Origin: Cylindrospermum sp. NIES-4074
GTDB lineage: Bacteria > Cyanobacteriota > Cyanobacteriia > Cyanobacteriales > Nostocaceae
Assembly (NCBI GenBank): GCA_003994795.1
Contig: AP018269.1
Coordinates: 3,581,677-3,645,676, forward strand
DNA: 64,000 bases
Direction: 5' to 3'
Part shown: piece by piece, positions 1-9,469 of the stretch
How the letters are laid out: the number at the start of each line of letters is the position of its first letter
How positions within the stretch are numbered: the stretch's first letter is position 1
Position numbers and translations under genes: made by a program
The notes under the pieces: model-generated
Seen by the model: the letters and a program-made list of their open reading frames with translations, nothing else
Told to the model about the DNA's origin: nothing
Database searches by the model: none

Positions 1-127
1 CATTCAAGGCAGAGGTAATCTTTGTTTTATCGACATAAAAGTTTAATTACCTCTTCAATTCGTTGTATTTCTCAAGACAGATATTGCTTAGTAGATAAAA
101 TATCGGTTGTGTCCAAGGTAACTATTA

Positions 128-236
128 TAGGACTTACGCAAAATCTCTCTCAAACTCTCATTTCTATGTGTCCTCTGCGGTATGCCTCCGGCTCCCGTGA
201 GGGATACGTTACTCCGTAACTCGTGCGTAAGTCCTA
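128..236. repeat. Dispersed inverted-repeat element, family A (copy 1)
   Basis: The ends are perfect inverted repeats: TAGGACTTACGCA at 128-140 and TGCGTAAGTCCTA at 224-236. The inside carries a GC-rich stretch (TGCCTCCGGCTCCCGTGAGG) of a kind that recurs in other repeats of this window. No open frame is convincing here. Related elements lie at 41925-42017 and 47274-47471, and a lone half copy is near 49276. It looks like a non-autonomous (MITE-like) element; mobility is inferred only from recurrence. Confidence 0.75.
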
Positions 237-273
237 ATATTAAATTAAATAAAAAGCCATCTTTATAGCAAAA

Positions 274-759
274 TTAAACTTGCCAAGACTGATATTGCAA
301 AAATACCCATAATGCGAACACTCCTGTAAATAAAAAGAACATTCCCCAGACAAAACCACTCGCACTTTCATTTTGGCTAACTCTTAGAGTTTTTTGTTCA
401 GGATGATTAATAAAAGTGTTAACTTCAATAGCCAAATTAGTCGCAGACCTAGAACCGTGAATATTTTTTGGTAACTCAATACTACCTGTTGATGTTTGGA
501 GAACCACCCAAGAACTGCTACTCCTAGCACTGGATGTAGACTTACTCTCTGCCTGTTGTAAAGTCTGAAGGGGAAATTCTTTAACAGTAATAGCGAGAAT
601 ACTTTGCCGTACAGTGCATATCCCTTGATTTATTTCCAGCCGCTCACAAGTGAGGGTAAACATTGTAAACCAAGGAGCAGTAACAAAGTATACTGCTACT
701 ACGATAAAAGGAATAAAAGGAAAATAGTTTCTCAACAAATATTTTATGATATTTGACAT
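274..759 (-). CDS. Small two-helix membrane protein of unknown function
   Basis: A 161-residue protein with one hydrophobic helix near the N-terminus (about residues 12-35, rich in F, I, P and V) and one near the C-terminus (about 135-155). A polar, Ser-rich middle (SKSTSSARSSSS around residues 72-83) lies between them. The shape suggests an inner-membrane protein with a central extramembrane loop. No catalytic motif or known family was recognised. It stands alone, with about 290 bp of AT-rich DNA before the aminopeptidase gene on the same strand. The ATG at 757-759 is the first in frame. The gene is credible because of its length and membrane pattern, but its function is unknown. Confidence 0.6.
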   Translation of the reverse strand: MSNIIKYLLRNYFPFIPFIVVAVYFVTAPWFTMFTLTCERLEINQGICTVRQSILAITVKEFPLQTLQQAESKSTSSARSSSSWVVLQTSTGSIELPKNIHGSRSATNLAIEVNTFINHPEQKTLRVSQNESASGFVWGMFFLFTGVFALWVFLQYQSWQV

Positions 760-1052
760 CCTTAGCCATCATCGCTAGTTGTGTAAAGACATTTTATGAA
801 ACTTATCTAAAATATAACTGTATAAACATGAGTAATTATTTACTAAATTATCTGTGGTTCCATTTTCATTAAATTAATTTAAATAGGAAGGTTTAATTGA
901 TAATTAGTAATGGTTCAAAATTTATTACCAATTATCAATAAGCCACCATGAATTACGCCTACTTAGATTAGGAAGAATTCAGAAGTCAGAATTAAGAATG
1001 CTTTCACATCTAGAATTGATGATGTTAAAACCATCTTAATACTCCTGACTTC

Positions 1053-3638
1053 TTACTTAGATTTTGCCTCTAAATTTTCCAAGCGACTTTTCAATTCCTG
1101 ATTTTGCTGTTTAAGTTGATCCAGTTCCTCACGTAACTGACGCAAGGTTTTTTCTGGGCCAATATTCTTTTGCACCTTAGCGGTTGCTTCCTCCGCATAG
1201 CGGCGCACACGTCCATCTGGTGTTTGCGCGGCTAGAGATTGCAAAATCCCCAACGCCTTAGGCGTTTCCATTTGTCCTAACGCGATTACCACCGCTATTT
1301 GGGTTAAAAAGAAGGTTTCCTTCGCTAATTCCGCTAATCGTTCTAAAATCCGTTCCAAATTTACTGGAGTTTGTCCAACAGAAATTTTTCCTAAAGCGCG
1401 AATTGTAGCGAGGCGTAGGGGTTGGGGTACACCGAGTTTGGTGTATTCAAATAGTATATTTAAAGCTGCTTCTGAGGTTTTGAGTTCAGCTAAACCACCA
1501 ACAGCCCCACTCCGCACTACCTCATTCCACCCCGCCTTTTCTTCTAAAACGGTTTTCAGCAGTTTGAGAACCTTTTCTTCCTTGGGTTTTTCTTCCAAGT
1601 GAGCAGATGCGATCGCCCCAATTGCTCGACAAGCCGCAGCTTCTACATAATAACTGGCATCGCCATCTTGAACAAAACCTTTCACTGCTTTGTAGCTTTC
1701 ATGGGTTTTGATATTAGCCAGAGACTCTACTACAGTACGCCGCACTACTGCATTTTCATCTTCCAACCCCGCTACTAACCCATCAAAGGCTTGATCTAAG
1801 TTAATTTCTGCTAGTTGTTTTGCCACTTCCACCCGCACACCCCAAAATTGCTCATTTTTGAGTGCTGCTGCTAGTGCTTTAGTTGCTTCTAACCCGCCTT
1901 TTTTCGCTAAAGCTGCCGCTGCATAGATCCGAGAAATGGGATCGGGATCAAATTCTAACTGCGCTTTTAACTCTGGTACTGAGTACTCCAAAGACACAGT
2001 TTTCAGATAATGATTCCCTACATCAAAGCTGATAAAGTCAGGCTTTGTTGACAGTGGAAAATAAAAGCTTTGTTCGCGTTCATTTACCCTGACAGTAAAA
2101 GTTTTGATTGTAGAATCTTGTTGTTTATAACCAAAACCAATGGGAATTTTTAGGTCAAATAAATCCTTGTTGCCATTAGCATCAGCATTTGCTTGGTTTT
2201 GAGTGACTGTTACCTTTGCTAAATTAGCATCTCCATCCCAAGAGTAAGCCACTTTAAAATCAGGATAACCGCCACGATAAACATATTGGTCAAACAGAAA
2301 AGTAAGATTACGCCCAGTTGCCTTTTCAATTGCCCGGAGTAAGTCCACTGTTTCTACAGTTTTGTGAGCATTATCCTGGACAAATCTGTGGATGGCTGGC
2401 CAAAACAATTCATCTCCCAATTCCGCCCGAATCATGTGATAAACACAAGAGCCTTTCTCGTAGATGTGGCGATCGTAAAGTTCAATCGCTTCTCGGTAAA
2501 CGTGAGTTACCATCGGCCGACGATAGCGGTTACTATCTTCGTTAATATAACTCCAAGCTTCTAATAATCGATAATAAGCCGCTGCTTGTAAACCATATTC
2601 CTGTTCTGTCCACATGACTTCAGAATAAGAAGCCATTCCTTCCTTAATCCAAGCATGAGACCAATGTTTAATCACCAGCAAATCGCCAAACCATTGGTGC
2701 GCTAGTTCATGAACAACTAAACTTTCTGTGCTGCGGTTATCTAATGCTGCTCGTTCATCTAGTAAGCATCTATCAGTTAACAGCGTGGTGGAAGTATTTT
2801 CCATCCCCCCAAAAATAAAGTCATCTACGCAAACTTGGGCATATTTGGGAAAAGCATAAGGATATCCATACTTTTCGCTCAAAAATCCTACCATGCGGGG
2901 AGTTTTGCCCATACTGCGTTTGGCGTCTTCTTCCCGTCCCTTTTCTACGTAGTAAGTAACAGGTTTACCCTGCCACTGATCCCGGATTTCGGCAAAGTCG
3001 CCTACCGCCAGAGTCATTAAGTAGGTAGGATGAACTTGCTGCTGTGACCAATGGTAAATTGTGTGTTTACCTTCTTCTGTGGTGTCAATGAGTTCACCGT
3101 TGGAAATAGCGATTAGGGGTTTAGGGACACGGACGCGGATTTCTGAGGTAGATAATTGTCCTGGGTAGTCAAAGCAGGGGAACCAGAAGCGGGAGTCTTC
3201 ATCTTCTCCCTGAGTCCAGACTTGGGTGGGTTTGTGGGGATAGTGCTTGTCTGGGTGAATAAAGTAAATACCACGTTGGGGTTTTTCTACAGAATAAGCG
3301 ATCGCCATCAACAACCGTTTACCAATCTGCGTTGGTTGCGACAGTTGAATAGTCAGCTGTTCCCCATCATAGTCAAACGATTGCGCCACCTCGTCCACCT
3401 GTACAGACTGGATATTCAGGTTGACAGCATCCAAAGTCAAACTTTCAATACCATTACGGATGGGCAATAAGCGAATGCTGCAACTACCGTGGTAACTTTG
3501 GTGGGGAATATCCAAGCTGAGATCGAGAAAAATATGCTCTACCTGTCCGGGGCGATCAGGGTTGTAGTGTGGTTTTGCCCCTGGTAATTCAAAAGCTTTG
3601 TGCCCGTTTTTCTCTGTATCAAAATAAGACTGCGACAT
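1053..3638 (-). CDS. M1-family zinc aminopeptidase with C-terminal HEAT repeats
   Basis: An 861-residue metallopeptidase expected to remove N-terminal residues from peptides in the cytoplasm; no signal peptide is seen. The exopeptidase motif GGMEN is at residues 277-281. The zinc site HELAH is at 310-314, with the third ligand E333 in WIKEGMASYSE, giving the standard HEXXH-x18-E spacing. Residues about 1-200 form the beta-rich N-terminal domain of the family. Residues about 555-825 are Ala/Leu/Glu-rich helical repeats of HEAT type, and the last 30 residues are a predicted coiled coil (EELDQLKQQNQELKSRLENL). The length and HEAT tail match TAF2-like M1 enzymes better than classical PepN. It is monocistronic; a repeat-free 500 bp gap separates it from the divergent gene at 4146. 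Confidence 0.93.
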   Translation of the reverse strand: MSQSYFDTEKNGHKAFELPGAKPHYNPDRPGQVEHIFLDLSLDIPHQSYHGSCSIRLLPIRNGIESLTLDAVNLNIQSVQVDEVAQSFDYDGEQLTIQLSQPTQIGKRLLMAIAYSVEKPQRGIYFIHPDKHYPHKPTQVWTQGEDEDSRFWFPCFDYPGQLSTSEIRVRVPKPLIAISNGELIDTTEEGKHTIYHWSQQQVHPTYLMTLAVGDFAEIRDQWQGKPVTYYVEKGREEDAKRSMGKTPRMVGFLSEKYGYPYAFPKYAQVCVDDFIFGGMENTSTTLLTDRCLLDERAALDNRSTESLVVHELAHQWFGDLLVIKHWSHAWIKEGMASYSEVMWTEQEYGLQAAAYYRLLEAWSYINEDSNRYRRPMVTHVYREAIELYDRHIYEKGSCVYHMIRAELGDELFWPAIHRFVQDNAHKTVETVDLLRAIEKATGRNLTFLFDQYVYRGGYPDFKVAYSWDGDANLAKVTVTQNQANADANGNKDLFDLKIPIGFGYKQQDSTIKTFTVRVNEREQSFYFPLSTKPDFISFDVGNHYLKTVSLEYSVPELKAQLEFDPDPISRIYAAAALAKKGGLEATKALAAALKNEQFWGVRVEVAKQLAEINLDQAFDGLVAGLEDENAVVRRTVVESLANIKTHESYKAVKGFVQDGDASYYVEAAACRAIGAIASAHLEEKPKEEKVLKLLKTVLEEKAGWNEVVRSGAVGGLAELKTSEAALNILFEYTKLGVPQPLRLATIRALGKISVGQTPVNLERILERLAELAKETFFLTQIAVVIALGQMETPKALGILQSLAAQTPDGRVRRYAEEATAKVQKNIGPEKTLRQLREELDQLKQQNQELKSRLENLEAKSK

Positions 3639-4145
3639 TGATTCCTAATAACCTTGTAATCCTGAAAAGTATGGCTGGATGTAGTTTACAAAAATAGCGA
3701 TAATCTGGTGTATTTCCCCAATCAGGGCAGTCTGGCAGGATTCCCTTCTGAGATGGGAGGATTTGAATCAATACTTCTCATCTTCCACATCTGCTTCCCC
3801 TGAATGTCAGCTGATGAATTGCACTCTTTTGTCATCGTGTCAAGAGTCTCTTGCGCCGCGATAAATTTCTATCGAGTACAAATACTACCAAGTATTCCTA
3901 TAGCTTAGAATAGCTTGTTGCTGTCAAGCCAACTAAATTTTTTTAGAGGAATCAGATCCCATTTGCGAATTTGCTCTTTATACTGTTGAAGTATTTTTTA
4001 GAGTTATTACCAATTTACTGCGTATAAAAATACTAATTTACTCAGTAAATACCGATAATAGTAGAGGTTGTCAATAAATCAAAAGACTCTACAATGACCC
4101 TTGTACCTGCCTCGGTGACCATTTGAGGAAAAGAGGATAACAACA
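3639..4145. other. Divergent intergenic region
   Basis: About 500 bp between two divergently transcribed genes, so it must hold both promoters. A purine-rich ribosome-binding stretch (GAGGAAAAGAGGATAAC) lies just before the ATG at 4146, and the palindromic TTTACTCAGTAAA is near 4030. No small open frame or RNA gene is supported. Confidence 0.4.
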
Positions 4146-5837
4146 ATGCCCGAAAGTAAATCAAAGTTTTTAATTCCTGCTGTTGGCGCTGCTGTAGTGG
4201 TAGCAGGAAGCATAGCTGCCTATATGTATTTTAAGGGAGGCCCATCTGGAGATAGCTCCAGCGCTCTGGGTAGTGCTAAGATAGTCCCCTCCACAGCATT
4301 AATAGCGACATATATTAGCACTGACCCCCAACCCTGGTCTAAGTTGCAGCAGTTTGGCACACCCCAAGCCCAACAGTTAGTAGCAAAAAATCTCCAAGGC
4401 TTTAATCAAGAGCTATTTAAGGACAGCAACATTTCTTACGACAATGACATCAAACCTTGGGTTGGTGGTGTGATGATTGCTGTGCTACCACAAAATTCAA
4501 CTAAACCCGCACAGTTGAATGCGCCCGCTGCTCAACCGAATGCACCCCTAAAAGTACCGCAGGAGCCGAATATTCTGTTGGTAGTGGGCATCAAAGACAA
4601 ACTTAGCGCCTTGAATTTTGCTAATAAATTGAAGGGACAAAAAGACGTAAAAATCCAGGAATCAGACTACAAAGGTCAAAAAATCATCGAATCTAAGGGC
4701 AAGGGCAAGCCGACTTATACTGTAGTATTGGATAATACTTATGTGGTGTTAGCTCCGGAAAAGCCATCTGTAGAAAAAGCTATTGACACCTTTAAAGGAG
4801 AAGCCTCTTTTGCCAGTAAAGAGGGTGCAAGCACTATTCTTTCCCAACGAGTGGATCTCAAAAACACCCTAGCTCTAGTTTATGTGCCTGACTATGGGAA
4901 CATGATTAAGCAATTGGCAGCTATAAATCCCCAGGCGACACCTTTACCCCCACAAACCCTGACACAACTCAAGCAGGTAAAATCGATGGTGGCGGGTGTT
5001 GGTGTAGATGATGCGGGACTGCGGTTTAAAGCGATCGCCAATTTAGATCCACAACTGAACAAATTCCAATATCAAACGACTCCCGCTAAAATAGTGGGGC
5101 AATTTCCCACCGATACCTTTGCTCTCATCAGCGGACAGGGAATCAACCGGACTTGGCAAACACTAGTAGAGCAATCAAAAGATAATCCTGATATTAAGCA
5201 GACAGTTGAACAGCTGCGCGCCCCACTCACATCAGTCCAGATAGACTTAGATAAAGATATTTTCGGGTGGATGGATGGAGAATTTGCCTTCGGTGCGGTG
5301 CAATCTAATCAAAGTTTGTTAGCAAATTTTGGTTTTGGGGTAGCTTTAGTCTTTGATACTAGCGATCGCAAAACCGCCGAAGCCACCTTAACTAAACTAG
5401 ATGATTTCGCCAAAAAACAATCGCTCAACGTCGCCCAAAAAAATATTGGCGGTAAAAACATCACTGAGTTGCAAATTCCCCAACAAGGAGCTTTATTTGC
5501 ACATGGTTGGCTAGATCAAGATACCGTCTTTCTGGCTATTGGTGGCCCCGTTGGAGAAGCCTTAGCGGATGGCAAAAGTCAACCACTCGATAATAGTGAC
5601 ACCTTTAAAGCCGTCACAGGTTCCATCGCCAAGCCCAATGGTGGCTACTTTTACCTAGATATGGACAAAACAGTTACTTTAATTAATCGTTTCGCAGCCC
5701 AAAGTCAGCCCATACCCCCAGACACCAGTACTATCCTGGGTTCTATTCGCGGTTTTGGCATTACCGCTACTAGCCCAGATAAATCCACCACTCAAATGGA
5801 GATGCTGCTGGCTCTGAAACCGAAAACTGCTAAATAG
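4146..5837 (+). CDS. DUF3352-like membrane-anchored protein
   Basis: A 563-residue protein with a single N-terminal membrane helix (about residues 8-28, FLIPAVGAAVVVAGSIAAYMYF), so most of it probably lies outside the cytoplasmic membrane. The soluble part follows the pattern of cyanobacterial DUF3352 proteins: repeated alpha/beta modules with phrases such as ALVYVPDYG and GGKNITELQIP, and closing glycine-rich strands. A Pro/Ala linker (QLNAPAAQPNAPLKVP) sits near residues 120-135. No enzyme motif is visible. The start is well supported by a purine-rich ribosome-binding site about 10 nt upstream. No partner gene adjoins it, and its function is unknown. Confidence 0.8.
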   Translation: MPESKSKFLIPAVGAAVVVAGSIAAYMYFKGGPSGDSSSALGSAKIVPSTALIATYISTDPQPWSKLQQFGTPQAQQLVAKNLQGFNQELFKDSNISYDNDIKPWVGGVMIAVLPQNSTKPAQLNAPAAQPNAPLKVPQEPNILLVVGIKDKLSALNFANKLKGQKDVKIQESDYKGQKIIESKGKGKPTYTVVLDNTYVVLAPEKPSVEKAIDTFKGEASFASKEGASTILSQRVDLKNTLALVYVPDYGNMIKQLAAINPQATPLPPQTLTQLKQVKSMVAGVGVDDAGLRFKAIANLDPQLNKFQYQTTPAKIVGQFPTDTFALISGQGINRTWQTLVEQSKDNPDIKQTVEQLRAPLTSVQIDLDKDIFGWMDGEFAFGAVQSNQSLLANFGFGVALVFDTSDRKTAEATLTKLDDFAKKQSLNVAQKNIGGKNITELQIPQQGALFAHGWLDQDTVFLAIGGPVGEALADGKSQPLDNSDTFKAVTGSIAKPNGGYFYLDMDKTVTLINRFAAQSQPIPPDTSTILGSIRGFGITATSPDKSTTQMEMLLALKPKTAK

Positions 5838-6058
5838 TCCAAGTTACGGTTATAAAATTTGCTTCCTAACCGTCGATTCATGCAAACGCATCGGAGAATT
5901 GGACGCGGACTATATGTGCAAGTGTATAGTCCGCATCATTACAACTAAATCCAAAATCTCGATTGATTTAATATAGAATTCCTGTTTGATTCTTGAGAAA
6001 ACCACCTACACTTACCTAAATATTCTCTTGCCTCATTGCCTTCTTGGTTAGTTATTTT
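5838..6058. other. Intergenic spacer after the DUF3352 gene
   Basis: The stretch begins with a small inverted repeat: GGACGCGGACTATATGTGCA at 5900, then TGTATAGTCCGC, a possible terminator stem after the DUF3352-like gene. The remainder is AT-rich without a frame. It runs directly into the MITE-like element at 6059. Confidence 0.4.
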
Positions 6059-6324
6059 GTAAGCATTCAGCTATCAGCGTTCAGCAGTCAGCGTTCGACG
6101 CTCGCTCACGCCGTAAGCGCAAAGCGCAGGCTTGTCTGCGACACGCTCCGCGAACCGCCAACGCGTAGCGTTCCGCAGGAAAGTCTAAAACAGAGTTTTA
6201 GACTGAGTTTAAGGGTTTTTCTCAAGGGATAATTACACCAAAAACAATTAGTAATCCCTCTGTCATAATGCTCATAAATTCTTTAAGATTGCTGATAGCT
6301 GACGGCTGACGGCTGAATGCTTAC
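6059..6324. repeat. MITE-like element, family B (copy 1, with an internal insertion)
   Basis: The left end GTAAGCATTCAGCTATCAGC at 6059 is the inverted complement of the right end GCTGAATGCTTAC, finishing at 6324. The core phrase TTTTAGACTGAGTTTAAGGG and the right-hand stretch ATGCTCATAAATTCTTTAAG are shared with the copies at 38767-38940 and 59548-59716. This copy is about 95 bp longer. The extra DNA, about 6093-6187, is GC-rich (CACGCCGTAAGCGCAAAGCG and following) and appears to be a second repeat inserted in the first. The right end overlaps the last codons of the gene at 6283. Confidence 0.85.
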
Positions 6325-7083
6325 GTTATTTTTACCCTGATGCATTAGTTCAAACTGCACCACAATGTTAACTTCCTCAAGTTGTTGCTTTATCCAAGTA
6401 TAAAACAAGTCCTTCAAAATTTTTAGGCGCAGTGGTTCGTTTAATTGAGGTTGAATGATTTCTTCAACCCAAATGAGATGGACTCCTTTTTGTGTCACAA
6501 TAGGCTTGAGAATTTGCGGCGCATGGGCAGCAAAGACACAAGCTGCAATTTCTGGTCTAAAATCTTTACGGTGTCTTATTCCACAATATCCACCAGCACG
6601 GCGTAGTTCTATTTCTTGTATATATTGACGGGCTATATATTGGAAACTAATTTCATTTTCTTGTAACGCATAAAAAAGTTCCCAAGCCAAGTCTTCATCA
6701 TCTAAAACAACTTCATAAGTCACAGATGCAGCATAATCGAGTTGGTGTTCAAAAAAGAATGATTCGACTTGCTTTGCAAATAGATGATTTGCTAACTTTG
6801 CAGAAAGCAGGTTAATTTGGGCTAATTCTTTAAACTCATCTAGAGAAAGGTAATTTTTTTGCAGCCATGTCCATGTATCTTCAACTTTTATCAGTTTGTT
6901 AGCTAATCGCAGATTATCTGCTGCCTGCTGTAGCTCTGCATTATCTACCTTTAGTCCTGCTTTATCGGCTGCATCAGTAATAATTTTACGAGTAGCAATT
7001 GCTTCAATTATATCTGGCATTTGGCAGGAAAATTTGATTTGCCGGATGATTTCTTCTGCCGAAAATATAAAAATTCCTGTCAT
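6283..7083 (-). CDS. Parvulin-like (PpiC/SurA-type) peptidyl-prolyl isomerase-like protein
   Basis: A 266-residue protein with a helical N-terminal half (about 1-125; SurA/PpiC-type chaperone-like) and a C-terminal parvulin-like part (about 130-245) with the pattern RRAGGYCGIRHRKDFRPEIAACVF, then KPIVTQKGVHLIWVEEI. No signal peptide is seen, as in the parvulin-like proteins that accompany cyanobacterial double-glycine peptide export genes (family knowledge). It is the last gene of the one-strand peptide locus, 194 bp after the cyclic-nucleotide-binding gene. The final dozen residues (SIQPSAVSYQQS) are read from the end of the family B repeat, so the original C-terminus was probably replaced. 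Isomerase activity is not certain. Confidence 0.7.
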   Translation of the reverse strand: MTGIFIFSAEEIIRQIKFSCQMPDIIEAIATRKIITDAADKAGLKVDNAELQQAADNLRLANKLIKVEDTWTWLQKNYLSLDEFKELAQINLLSAKLANHLFAKQVESFFFEHQLDYAASVTYEVVLDDEDLAWELFYALQENEISFQYIARQYIQEIELRRAGGYCGIRHRKDFRPEIAACVFAAHAPQILKPIVTQKGVHLIWVEEIIQPQLNEPLRLKILKDLFYTWIKQQLEEVNIVVQFELMHQGKNNVSIQPSAVSYQQS

Positions 7084-7277
7084 GCTTCACCTCTTAAATC
7101 CTGGAAAAAAGCTATGATTTATTAACATATAAAAATTTTCAAACAATTCTTAAACATTTATATAAAATTAGTTATTTGCTCAATTTCAAAGTTAAATTAC
7201 CATTGCCTGTTAATAGGGTCGAATGTCTAATTATTCAGCCGCTTCATTAGTATTAATGTATATTATATTCATCCTGA

Positions 7278-8105
7278 TTAACCTGAACCGAGTTTTTCAA
7301 TTTCATCGCCTTCATCAGAGCCATTAATATTACCATTAGTAATACATTCTGCTAACTGCGGTAAATGATCTAGTGCTGTTTGCCAATCAGAATAACTGAG
7401 ACTGTAAGCTATTGTTGGTTTAATTATCTGCCAATTTCCTTCTTTTGCACTTCGACGCCGTTGGGTATCTTTTTCTAAAAATATAGGTGCATAAATTCTC
7501 CCAGGAGTAAGAGTGAAACCATCAGAGTGCAGCAGTTCTCCACGACGTAGCAACCACAGCTTGCTATTTTGTATAAATTTTGCTGGTAAAGAGCCAATTT
7601 CTAGATTGTGCTGTTGAAATAGAGATAATACTTTCAACATTCTTTCAACCGCAGTAATGCGAGGAAGTTGAGAGTTTTGAACATATAGCAGCAGCAAATC
7701 CCAAATTTCTGCTTGATGATAAAGGTGTTCTCGAATATTAGGATATTTGCCCATCAAACTTTGTAATAAATTGTGACTGAGATAAGAAAGCTGTAAATTT
7801 GTAGAAGCTCTGGCAGCGTAAGGGTGAAACTCTTCTTTTGGGAACAGAGTTATTTCACCAAATGAACCACTAGTTGAAAAGGTAGCGATTAAGTTATTAG
7901 AGGTATCTAAAAGTCTAACTTTGCCCTTTAAAACTATATAAATTCCGGGTTCTGCATCTAATGATCGCCAGAAGAGTTTTGCTATTTGTGGTTCGAGGAT
8001 TTCTACTGAATTTAAGCAGTCTGCTAGTTCTTTTTCTGGAAGAGTTACACCCAAGGTTTGGATGAGTTGTGCAGCTAGCCGTTGATGCGAAAATTTTGAG
8101 GGCAT
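7278..8105 (-). CDS. Cyclic-nucleotide-binding-domain protein resembling the N-terminal part of a peptidase/ABC exporter
   Basis: A 275-residue protein. Residues about 30-130 match a cyclic-nucleotide-binding fold (PGIYIVLKGKVRLLD, then GSFGEITLFP, then AARAST). The remainder is helical and ends in an acidic tail (DEGDEIEKLGSG). The overall layout resembles the regulatory N-terminal segment of large cyanobacterial double-glycine exporters (CNB, then C39 peptidase, membrane and ATPase domains); that likeness is recalled from the family, not computed. Here the reading frame stops before any peptidase or ABC domain, and none follows before the parvulin gene. It may be a truncated exporter or a stand-alone regulatory protein. 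The ribosome-binding site AAGGTGAG lies just before the ATG at 8103-8105. Confidence 0.65.
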   Translation of the reverse strand: MPSKFSHQRLAAQLIQTLGVTLPEKELADCLNSVEILEPQIAKLFWRSLDAEPGIYIVLKGKVRLLDTSNNLIATFSTSGSFGEITLFPKEEFHPYAARASTNLQLSYLSHNLLQSLMGKYPNIREHLYHQAEIWDLLLLYVQNSQLPRITAVERMLKVLSLFQQHNLEIGSLPAKFIQNSKLWLLRRGELLHSDGFTLTPGRIYAPIFLEKDTQRRRSAKEGNWQIIKPTIAYSLSYSDWQTALDHLPQLAECITNGNINGSDEGDEIEKLGSG

Positions 8106-8231
8106 ATACTCACCTTGACAAAAGAATTATTCAATTCGGCAGGAGGAACCAATTGGAAAGGGATTGTTAACCCTCCCAACTGGAAGCTCCCAAATTTTTG
8201 ATTTAGGAGGGGCTTCATCCCCTTACTCCTT

Positions 8232-8876
8232 TCAGTCGTTGGCAGAGGGCAGGAGACATTCCTTCTGCCTTTTTTGGTCATTAATATCGATGAAATCGAG
8301 TGCCCATTGGCAACTAGGATTACATGGCAATTGCAGGTCGCCAATTGTAATTTCAAAATTTTGGATATCATCAATTTCTTGCTTGATTTTATTGTCTTTT
8401 TGTTGGGTAGAAAGTCCCATTTGTTTGAGCAGACGACTGATATGGCGTTCGGTAATTTCAATCCCCAATTCACTTGCTAAATGCTTGCTTAACCATTGTG
8501 CTGTCCAGCTTTGAAATGGATAGCCAAACTCACGAGGGCTACGGCTAACTAATTCTTTCAAGCGTTCGAGATATTGATCATTAACACTTTTAGGTCGGCC
8601 GATTGGTTGGTCTTGCCATTGGTGAGCTAAACCAGCTTTTGCTATACCAAACCAGTATCGTGCCATGTGGTAAGAACAGCCTAGTATTTTACAAATTTGG
8701 GTTGGGGATTTACCCTGATCTGCCAACAACATAATCTCGATCCGACGGCGGTATTCTGGTTTTAAATTTGCCTGGAGTTTTTTCAACAGGACTTTTTGCT
8801 GAAAATGTGTTAAAAACTTACTCGTATTAATGTTGGATTTTTCCAAATCTGGTAATTGGTTGGTATTTTGTGACAT
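8232..8876 (-). CDS. Helix-turn-helix protein related to the N-terminal part of IS630-type transposases; probable regulator
   Basis: A 214-residue protein with two DNA-binding units. The first, about residues 45-80, is a homeodomain-like HTH (IEIMLLADQGKSPTQICKIL). The second, about 95-150, is a winged HTH (WTAQWLSKHLASELGIEITE). Such pairs form the N-terminal half of IS630-type transposases, but the catalytic DDE domain is absent. The C-terminal 60 residues (with KQEIDDIQNFEITIGDLQ and PSCQWALDFID) are of unknown function. It precedes the CNB gene by about 125 bp on the same strand, and a fragment of a second copy lies at 11793-11853. It is probably a transcription regulator of the peptide locus rather than an active transposase. 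Confidence 0.7.
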   Translation of the reverse strand: MSQNTNQLPDLEKSNINTSKFLTHFQQKVLLKKLQANLKPEYRRRIEIMLLADQGKSPTQICKILGCSYHMARYWFGIAKAGLAHQWQDQPIGRPKSVNDQYLERLKELVSRSPREFGYPFQSWTAQWLSKHLASELGIEITERHISRLLKQMGLSTQQKDNKIKQEIDDIQNFEITIGDLQLPCNPSCQWALDFIDINDQKRQKECLLPSAND

Positions 8877-9136
8877 AAGTTATACAAGGTTAAGTTAGCT
8901 ATAAGCACTTTAATGCCAAATAACAAAAAAATGAAGCGTTGCCAAAAATTACCATCTATCTGATTAATATAATTAGCAATTCTTAAAATAAAGAGCGTTG
9001 AGCTAATTCTAGCTATAACCTAACTTTGATTTTTATTTCTCAGACAAAACTAAATATAAAAAGCAAGCGCCTACAGATTTTGATTTTTAATACTTACTTT
9101 TTGTATTGGCAATTTTTATTGATAATTATTGAAAAT
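8877..9136. other. AT-rich spacer upstream of the HTH gene
   Basis: A low-GC stretch that should contain the promoter of the HTH gene. No tandem repeat, RNA gene or convincing small frame was seen. Confidence 0.3.
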
Positions 9137-9439
9137 CTAACTGTAAAAATAACTATGCTGTTTTGTTACGCGAATACTTCTATTGTTCGGGAGCAAGAAT
9201 ATCGTCAGCCGAGTTAAGAATAACTCCCTATCGTCCATCTTCACCCTACTAAGAGTTGAGAGTGGGGGCTTCTCCGCAAAGGCATAAACATTGCCAGATA
9301 GCACCCCAAACTTACCAAAATAAAACATTACTTCGTGAGTAATTCTGGCGAAGTAGTTTGGACTATTCTTGATCTGGTTTATCCTCTTCTTGTATGAATC
9401 CATAGCTGAAATCGGATCAACCGTTAGTAAGAGAGACAT
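9137..9439 (-). CDS. Doubtful 100-residue open frame between the HopA1 and HTH genes
   Basis: An open frame on the same strand as its neighbours, starting about 30 bp after the HopA1-domain gene ends. The N-terminal half has amphipathic helical character (SYKKRINQIKNSPNYFARIT). The C-terminal half runs through a GC-richer segment (EKPPLSTLSRVKMDDRE) and looks less protein-like. There is no double-glycine motif or known domain. It could be a small cluster gene, the worn end of an insertion sequence, or chance. The ribosome-binding site is weak. Confidence 0.25.
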   Translation of the reverse strand: MSLLLTVDPISAMDSYKKRINQIKNSPNYFARITHEVMFYFGKFGVLSGNVYAFAEKPPLSTLSRVKMDDRELFLTRLTIFLLPNNRSIRVTKQHSYFYS

Positions 9440-9469
9440 ACGCCCATTCCAGGTTTTTGAGGAGAATTA

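Noticed and set aside
8075-8473. Alternative frame inside the HTH gene
   Set aside because: It is the same DNA read in another frame and would merge the HTH gene end with the CNB gene start; the HTH frame matches a family and its paralogous fragment.
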